Source: Candidatus Poribacteria bacterium (GTDB lineage: Bacteria > Poribacteria > WGA-4E > UBA9662). Taken from it: DNA of 11,496 nucleotides. Shown one piece after another: positions 8,159 through 11,496 of the stretch; the first letter of the stretch is position 1, and each line of letters starts with the position of its first letter. A program made the translations under genes and the position numbers. Where the stretch lies: the NCBI GenBank assembly GCA_002699335.1, contig PACG01000203.1, forward strand, positions 6,021-17,516. The letters run 5' to 3'. The notes below the pieces were generated by a model that saw only the letters and a program-made list of their open reading frames with translations, was not told the origin of the DNA and did not search any database.

Positions 8159-9155
8159 CCTAGATTAAAGTAGCAAGTGCAACATTTTGGATTAGAACAG
8201 AATTGAGATTAAAGAATACCTCAGCAGGTGTTTTATACTCCAGAGGTTTCCTTGGACGGTTGTTCAATCTACTCATCGCATCTTCACTCTCTTCTTTTGT
8301 TACTGAGGAGAGGCCACCACATTTTGGACACTACTGTCTGATAAGCCCATTTGTATTTTCATTCAGTCCTCTCTGCCAGGAGGCATAGGGATGGGCAAAA
8401 TAATGGTCTGGACACGGTCTTGATGGGGCTTCATGTTATCAGCAAACAGGTCTTTTACATGCTCCAGCTGTTTGATGCCGAGCAGGTCCAAGCAGCGTGT
8501 AAAGAGATTTTCGTTCTACCAGAGAGACAAGAGAGCCTTTATGTCTTCTTCCTATGATTGTATCACCTTCCCAATCACCAATTCTCTGCCTCATATCTAC
8601 AACCGATGGTCGTTCATCTATGAAAATGCGGTTAGGAAGCTGTCCACGGCGATCATAGCTTTCGTCTCTCCGTCTGACACCTGAGATGGAGGTGAAGGCT
8701 ACCCCCTGGTCTTTATAGATATGCTGATAAATCCGCTCATGACTGATCTGAAGACCTCTCTCATGCATCAGTCGACCAGATATCTGCTCTGAAGACCAGT
8801 CATTCTCCAGCACGCATCTACCAGTCCCCAGTCAGATTCCTTAATTCTGGGGTTGACCTGGTCTGAAGGCCTGGTTATAGCCTTTCCATGTGCCTGTTTG
8901 AGCCGGTATCCACGTTCTCCCTGGTTCCGCTTAAACTCTCTGCTGATGGTGGATTTGTGAACAGCAACGGCTTTTGCTATTGTAGTCTGACCTTGACCTG
9001 TTTTCTTTAATGTGTGAAAATGATATCTTTGTTTCTGGCTAAGATGTTCATAGTCTCTCATAATTGCTCCTTTGACTCGACGGTTTAAGAAGCCTGATAC
9101 TACCACCGCTTGCTCCTTAAACGCGTATCCGCTGCACTTATGAGTTGAATTCAGG
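8159..9155 (-). mobile_element. Degenerate IS30-family insertion sequence nested in the IS630 element
   Basis: The element is about 997 bp. Its ends are imperfect 25-bp inverted repeats (8159-8183 against 9131-9155, about 17 of 25 matching, both starting CCT and sharing AAGTGCA). TAA flanks both sides (8156-8158 and 9156-9158), a 3-bp target duplication of the size normal for IS30 elements. Removing the element and one TAA joins the IS630 transposase in frame as PNLNLIKRLW, which fixes the ends independently of the repeats. Confidence 0.88.
8160..9061 (-). pseudogene. IS30-family transposase, frameshifted with internal deletion
   Basis: ATG at 9061 has AGGAG five bases upstream, and the protein begins MRDYEHLSQKQRY. 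The N-terminal helix-turn-helix region (TTIAKAVAVHKSTISREFKRN) is typical of IS30. A frameshift near 8805 leads into DWSSEQISGRLMHE and SHERIYQHIYKD. A short stretch after KDQG is read in the wrong frame; the neighbouring frame gives the expected GSLHLHLR. The core block RIGDWEGDTIIGRRHKG carries the first catalytic Asp, and GLNENTNGLIRQ (around 8365) the final Glu. Between DRVQTI and FAHPYASW the usual segment with DNGKEF and the second Asp is absent. A stop follows LIRQ. The end is recognisable as MSRLNNRPRKPLEYKTPAEVF, with TAG at 8160-8162 inside the terminal repeat. Inactive. Confidence 0.9.
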
Positions 9156-9369
9156 TAATTTGATTAAACGATTATGGAAGTTTACCAAAAACAAAGTTCT
9201 CTATTCCAAATATTATGCCACTTTTGAAAACTTTAAAAATTCAATTCAGAACTGTTTGAACCAAACTCATACTACTTATAAAAAGGAGTTGGATTCGTTA
9301 CTTACATTGAAGTTTCAGACCTTTAAAAAAATCACAAATTATGAACTTGTGAAGTATAATTAAGATTTG

Positions 9370-9777
9370 CTAAGGATCTTTCTGTTCACCTTTAGTGGAA
9401 GGAATTCTATCGCCAGAAATCATAGATGCCAAATTTAGCAAGTTATCATTATCGAATGATCGCAATTCTTTTATTTTCTTTAACTCTCTCCTGATAAGTT
9501 TCACCTCTGATTCAGGTAAATCCAAAAAATTATTGCCGTTATATTGCCACGTGCCGTTTTTTCTAATACCTCGCTTTTCAAAGGACTTGTAAATACGCCC
9601 TTAAACTGGAATGATGGTGCTAGATGGAAAGAAGTTATTCAAGTGGATAATACCCGATTGTTCAAATTCGTTTTTGATTGCTTCCATCTGATAATGTTCT
9701 TTCCAATTGTCCAAATCCCTAATCCTCCCCTTGGTATTAAATGGTTTGGCAGTTGATTTCCCAAGTCTTATTTGCCC
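9370..9777 (-). pseudogene. Unidentified gene remnant with one in-frame stop
   Basis: One minus-strand frame is open from 9777 to TAG at 9370-9372 except for a single TAA at 9601-9603. The upstream part (58 codons) includes IRLGKSTAKPFNTKGRIRD and DNWKEHYQMEAIKNEFEQSG. The downstream part (76 codons) includes KRGIRKNGTWQYNGNNFLDL and ESEVKLIRRELKKIKELRSF. Mixed charged and hydrophobic composition continuing on both sides of the stop suggests a formerly coding frame. An in-frame TGA at 9778-9780 closes the upstream side, and no good start is seen. I do not recognise the family. The remnant lies 29 bp beyond the IS630 right TA. Plus-strand open frames over the same bases look like shadows of it. 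Confidence 0.5.
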
Positions 9778-9862
9778 TCATCTAATGTTTTCACAGCCAC
9801 CTAATAGTATATTATTATAAGGTAGCCGTGAAATTCCTAGTTCCCTCTGTGGTATTAAATGG
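9732..9862 (+). repeat. 13-bp direct repeat flanking the palindrome
   Basis: TGGTATTAAATGG occurs at 9732-9744 and again at 9850-9862. Both copies are followed by related sequence: a gttgatt/gttaatg-like stretch, then AATG(T/C)TTTCAC. A longer stretch may therefore have been duplicated and the second copy shortened. The spacer between the remnant and the MazG-like gene is thus partly a decayed tandem duplication. Confidence 0.5.
9789..9833. repeat. 45-bp AT-rich palindrome upstream of the MazG-like gene
   Basis: TTTCACAGCCACCT (9789-9802) and AGGTAGCCGTGAAA (9820-9833) are inverted copies with 12 of 14 matches. The two mismatches become G-U pairs if the minus strand is transcribed. The loop contains a smaller TAATA/TATTA repeat (9802-9806 with 9813-9817). 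It may be a hairpin in a transcript of the remnant's strand, an operator or a MITE remnant. No T-run follows on either strand. Confidence 0.55.
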
Positions 9863-9906
9863 ATGCTGTAGTTAATGCTTTCACGAAACTTATCTAGACA
9901 GGAATA

Positions 9907-10257
9907 ATGAATGGTGGAATCAGATTGGGAAAAATGATTAAAGAAGAAACAGCGGTAACACTCGTCACTGACTCTCAGACTACTGTTAGTGAGCTAAAAG
10001 AACTAATCCGAAAGTTTGTCGAAGATCAAGGGTGGCAGAACTTTGATCTTCCTCATCATCTTGCAAAGTCAATTATAATTGAGGCAGCTGAACTATTGGA
10101 ACATTACCAATGGCAAGATAAAATCGAGAATCAGGAAGAAGTTGAACACGAATTAGCGGATGTCCTCATCTATTGTTTTCAACTGGCAATGGCATACCAG
10201 ATTGATGTTGTAGATATAATTCAACATAAATTAGAGTTGAATAGACAGAAGAAGTAA
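9907..10257 (+). CDS. MazG-like nucleotide pyrophosphohydrolase
   Basis: A 116-residue all-alpha NTP pyrophosphatase of the MazG-like/DCTPP1 type, which hydrolyses (d)NTPs to monophosphate and pyrophosphate and so removes unwanted nucleotides. The typical start of the domain is VSELKELIRKFVEDQGW (27-43) followed by LPHHLAKSIIIEAAELLEHY. Predicted Mg2+ ligands are Glu59 and Glu62 (E-A-A-E) and Glu82 and Asp85 (E-L-A-D), the family's ExxE...ExxD arrangement. The length fits a single-domain enzyme. ATG at 9907 has AGGA close upstream. A second ATG at 9934 (codon 10) after GGGAAAA is a good alternative, because the first 20 residues are outside the conserved domain. The gene is intact amid broken ones and has no toxin or antitoxin partner, so a general house-cleaning role is inferred. 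Substrate is unknown. Confidence 0.87.
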   Translation: MNGGIRLGKMIKEETAVTLVTDSQTTVSELKELIRKFVEDQGWQNFDLPHHLAKSIIIEAAELLEHYQWQDKIENQEEVEHELADVLIYCFQLAMAYQIDVVDIIQHKLELNRQKK

Positions 10258-10331
10258 ATTGGGATAGGGTTTATTCTATTGGGACATTAAAGAACATAAA
10301 ATAGAAATAAGAACACACGTTTTTACGGAGA

Positions 10332-10360
10332 TTGAAAGCAATACAAAGAGTGCCGATATA
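10332..10360 (+). promoter_or_regulatory. Weak candidate promoter before the HEAT-repeat gene
   Basis: TTGAAA (10332-10337) is followed after 17 bases by GATATA (10355-10360), about 80 bp before the gene. The -35 match is good and the -10 match is poor (3 of 6). It lies in the 181-bp spacer after the MazG-like gene, which holds no gene. Confidence 0.2.
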
Positions 10361-10384
10361 CCATATATAGGTTCAAAAGACATG

Positions 10385-10429
10385 TTTCTGACAAGGTCTT
10401 GAGGGAGTTAGGTTGTATTTAAGTACAAG
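10385..10429 (+). repeat. Leader repeat, copy 1, before the HEAT-repeat gene
   Basis: A 45-bp stretch ending in TAAGTACAAG immediately before the ribosome binding site of the HEAT gene. It recurs at 11396-11437 with five substitutions and a 3-bp gap. Its position directly upstream of a start codon suggests a 5' untranslated leader or promoter-proximal element duplicated with the gene. Confidence 0.65.
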
Positions 10430-10438
10430 GTGGATGTT

Positions 10439-11314
10439 ATGGGGAAGAGATTTGTTGTATTAGTCTTATTTGTAGGGTTAGTCGGTATTTGTTTTTGTGG
10501 GTGTGAAAACCAAGGGCAGAAGGTTGAAAGACTGATCAAAGAATTAAAGCATAGAAAAGCAAAGGTTCGTGCGAATGCGGCAATGGCATTGTTTAATCCA
10601 CCCAATGCAGTAAAGGGAGCTGTGCCTGCCCTGATACCACTATTACAGGACGAAGATGCAACTGTTCGTGCGAATGCGATATATTCATTAGGTTGTATAG
10701 GAGAAAGTAGCAAAAATGCTAAGCCCATTATCGTTCCTGCTTTGATACAAGCATTACATCAAGATGCAAGGATTTGTGCGAATGTGGCAATGGCATTAGT
10801 GCAAATAGGGACACCAGAAGCAATCAAAGCAGCAGAAGGTGCTGTACCTACTCTGATACAAGCATTGCAAGATCCAGATGTGCAAGTTCGTGCAAATGCG
10901 ATATATGCATTAGATTCTATAGTATGTGCATTAGATTTTATAGGAGAAAGTACCAAAGATGCCGTTCCTGCTTTGATGCTACTATTGAAGGATCAGAATG
11001 TTCGTCTTCATGCGTTAAAATGTATTAGGGCGATAGCATTGAGGCAAATAGGGACACCAGAAGCAGTCAAAGTAGCAGAAGGTGTCGTGCCTGCTCTGAT
11101 ACAAGCATTGCAAGATCCAGATATACAAGTTCGTGCAAATGCGATATATGCGTTAGATTTTATAGGAGAAAGTGCCACAGATGCCGTTCCTGCTTTGATA
11201 CTACTATTGAAGGATCTGAATGAGGATGTTCGTATTCATGCGGCAAATGCATTAAGGCAGATAGGAACATCTGAAGCACTCAAAGCAGTCAAGGAATATG
11301 AATCACAACAGTAA
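10439..11314 (+). CDS. HEAT-repeat lipoprotein
   Basis: From ATG at 10439 the protein has 291 residues. AAGGTGG lies five bases upstream, so this start is preferred to GTG at 10430. A positively charged start (MGKR) and hydrophobic segment lead to FCGC, with Cys22 as the likely lipidated residue. Phe at -3 is a less usual lipobox, so anchoring is probable rather than certain. The rest is about seven HEAT units, alternating VPALIQALQDPDxQVRANAIYALDFIGES-type units (A) and DAVPALxLLLKDxNxxVRxHA...LRQIGTPEA-type units (B). Such alpha-solenoids bind proteins; there is no catalytic motif and the partner is unknown. Near-identical DNA in the A+B unit pairs shows recent internal duplication. A 21-bp tandem duplication (10906-10943) adds seven residues to one unit. 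It sits 181 bp after the MazG-like gene and may be transcribed separately. Confidence 0.9.
   Translation: MGKRFVVLVLFVGLVGICFCGCENQGQKVERLIKELKHRKAKVRANAAMALFNPPNAVKGAVPALIPLLQDEDATVRANAIYSLGCIGESSKNAKPIIVPALIQALHQDARICANVAMALVQIGTPEAIKAAEGAVPTLIQALQDPDVQVRANAIYALDSIVCALDFIGESTKDAVPALMLLLKDQNVRLHALKCIRAIALRQIGTPEAVKVAEGVVPALIQALQDPDIQVRANAIYALDFIGESATDAVPALILLLKDLNEDVRIHAANALRQIGTSEALKAVKEYESQQ
10799..11240 (+). repeat. Internal tandem duplication of a two-HEAT unit
   Basis: The DNA from about 10799 to 11012 recurs at about 11041 to 11240. Stretches such as CAAATAGGGACACCAGAAGC, CTGATACAAGCATTGCAAGA and GTTCGTGCAAATGCGATATA are identical in both. The first copy carries an extra 21-bp tandem repeat: TGCATTAGATT(C/T)TATAG at 10906-10922 and again at 10927-10943. 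Confidence 0.85.
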
Positions 11315-11333
11315 TATACCGATGGTGGTATAT
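11314..11333. other. Stem-loop directly after the HEAT gene
   Basis: ATATACC (11314-11320) and GGTATAT (11327-11333) form a perfect 7-bp stem with a 6-base loop beginning at the stop codon. No T-run follows, so Rho-independent termination is not supported. It may still protect the 3' end. Confidence 0.35.
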
Positions 11334-11395
11334 ACAGCGTCGGGTAATGTATGGGTGTCAGTAGTTAGTGCTGAAGAGCAAGCTAGCCCGCCATA

Positions 11396-11437
11396 TTTCT
11401 GATAAAGTCTCGAGAGAGTTAGATTGTTAAGTACAAG
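11396..11437 (+). repeat. Leader repeat, copy 2, after the HEAT-repeat gene
   Basis: Matches 10385-10429 at 37 of 42 aligned bases plus a 3-bp gap, including the shared end TTAAGTACAAG. In copy 1 this end lies just before a start codon. Here it is followed by AGGGG and ATG at 11458, but that frame stops after five codons. A GTG at 11469 opens a frame that runs off the window. A paralogous gene probably starts near the right edge, but its start cannot be fixed. Confidence 0.6.
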
Positions 11438-11496
11438 CAGACAAGATAGGGGAAAATATGATTATAACGTGTTGAGAATAATAACTACAATGTTTT

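Larger units (their letters stand above)
7209..9339 (+). mobile_element. Degenerate IS630-family insertion sequence, interrupted by an IS30-family element
   Basis: The outer ends form an inverted repeat of 15 matches in 16 (7205-7220 against 9328-9343). Both ends have TA (7207-7208 and 9340-9341), the TA target duplication expected for IS630/Tc1 elements. The true end could include a few flanking bases, because TA is self-complementary and CA/TG outside it also matches. After subtracting the inserted IS30 copy and one TAA duplication, the element is about 1131 bp, normal for IS630. The transposase reads on the plus strand and its final codons overlap the right inverted repeat. Confidence 0.8.
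7298..9363 (+). pseudogene. IS630-family transposase, frameshifted and split by IS30
   Basis: Coding pieces are 7298-8158 and 9159-9363, the latter ending at TAA just outside the inverted repeat. The N-terminal part has helix-turn-helix character (ILKEFSRLCNLSQNTITDYIKFF). Three frameshifts are needed: near 7766 (before ELEPRLQEAKQG), near 7938 (before VSHKLIMITND) and near 8050 (before LLFMDNAGYQK). The first catalytic Asp is in YFVDAAHFVMG and the second in FMDNAGYQKS. The reconstructed third block reads PYSPNLNLIKRLWKFTKN, with Lys where the family has the catalytic Glu (NLIERLW). The C-terminal piece continues with VLYSKYYATFENFK and ELDSLLTLKFQTF. The gene cannot make active transposase. 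Confidence 0.88.

Noticed and set aside
8163..9168. GATTAAA at 8163-8169 and 9162-9168 as a 7-bp target duplication of the IS30 copy
   Set aside because: Joining there gives PNLNLD followed by a stop. Using TAA instead restores PNLNLIKRLW, matches IS30 duplication size and leaves matching inverted repeats.
9395..9756. Plus-strand open frames of 65 and 70 codons
   Set aside because: They lie opposite the minus-strand remnant, whose composition is more protein-like. They have no motifs or ribosome binding sites.
9907..10257. MazG-like gene as part of a toxin-antitoxin or defence module
   Set aside because: No toxin, antitoxin or defence partner is adjacent. The neighbours are a gene remnant and a HEAT lipoprotein gene.
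10799..11240. CRISPR-like repeat array
   Set aside because: The repeats are in-frame coding units of a HEAT protein, not short repeats with unique spacers.
11458..11496. Start of a further gene at ATG 11458 or GTG 11469
   Set aside because: The ATG frame stops after five codons, and the GTG frame shows only nine codons before the window ends. This is too little to call.

Overview
The window has two halves. Positions 1-6436 are a compact run of intact housekeeping and metabolic genes, all on the minus strand. Positions 6449-11496 are visibly AT-richer and hold decayed insertion sequences, a broken gene and two intact small genes on the plus strand. The sequence is bacterial: it has Shine-Dalgarno sites, a 4-bp ATGA gene overlap, GTG and TTG start candidates, and IS30 and IS630 elements. 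The lineage cannot be fixed from the sequence alone. A HEAT-repeat lipoprotein that appears to belong to a tandem family, beside a sugar-acid type FAH protein, recalls uncultivated groups such as Candidatus Poribacteria, but that is only a guess.

Left half, in transcription order from right to left: aspartate-semialdehyde dehydrogenase (asd), a zinc-finger-less DnaJ/CbpA-type co-chaperone, a class I aspartate-type aminotransferase, nucleoside diphosphate kinase (ndk), an FAH-superfamily protein resembling 2-keto-3-deoxy-sugar-acid dehydratases, and glycerol kinase (glpK, cut by the window edge). The first four are close enough to be one operon (gaps of 37 and 83 bp, then a 4-bp overlap). asd and the aminotransferase both fit aspartate-family amino acid metabolism. 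A 256-bp gap with nested inverted repeats separates ndk from the FAH gene. The FAH gene contains an in-frame block of three adjacent hairpins that looks like an acquired palindromic element.

Middle: 6449-7208 has no convincing gene. From 7209 to 9339 lies an IS630-family element on the plus strand, with a 16-bp inverted repeat and TA at both ends. Its transposase gene carries three frameshifts and is split by an IS30-family element at 8159-9155 (transposase on the minus strand). The IS30 copy has about 25-bp inverted repeats and a 3-bp TAA target duplication. Removing it with one TAA restores the IS630 frame exactly, so the order of insertion can be read directly. Both transposases are dead: the IS630 copy has Lys where the catalytic Glu belongs, and the IS30 copy has lost the segment with its second catalytic Asp.

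Right: 9370-9777 is an unidentified minus-strand gene remnant with one in-frame stop. A 45-bp palindrome and a 13-bp direct repeat separate it from a MazG-like nucleotide pyrophosphohydrolase gene. Then comes a HEAT-repeat lipoprotein gene with recent internal duplications. Its leader is repeated just downstream, which suggests that another related gene begins beyond the window. I saw no CRISPR array, tRNA, rRNA or clear new defence system.
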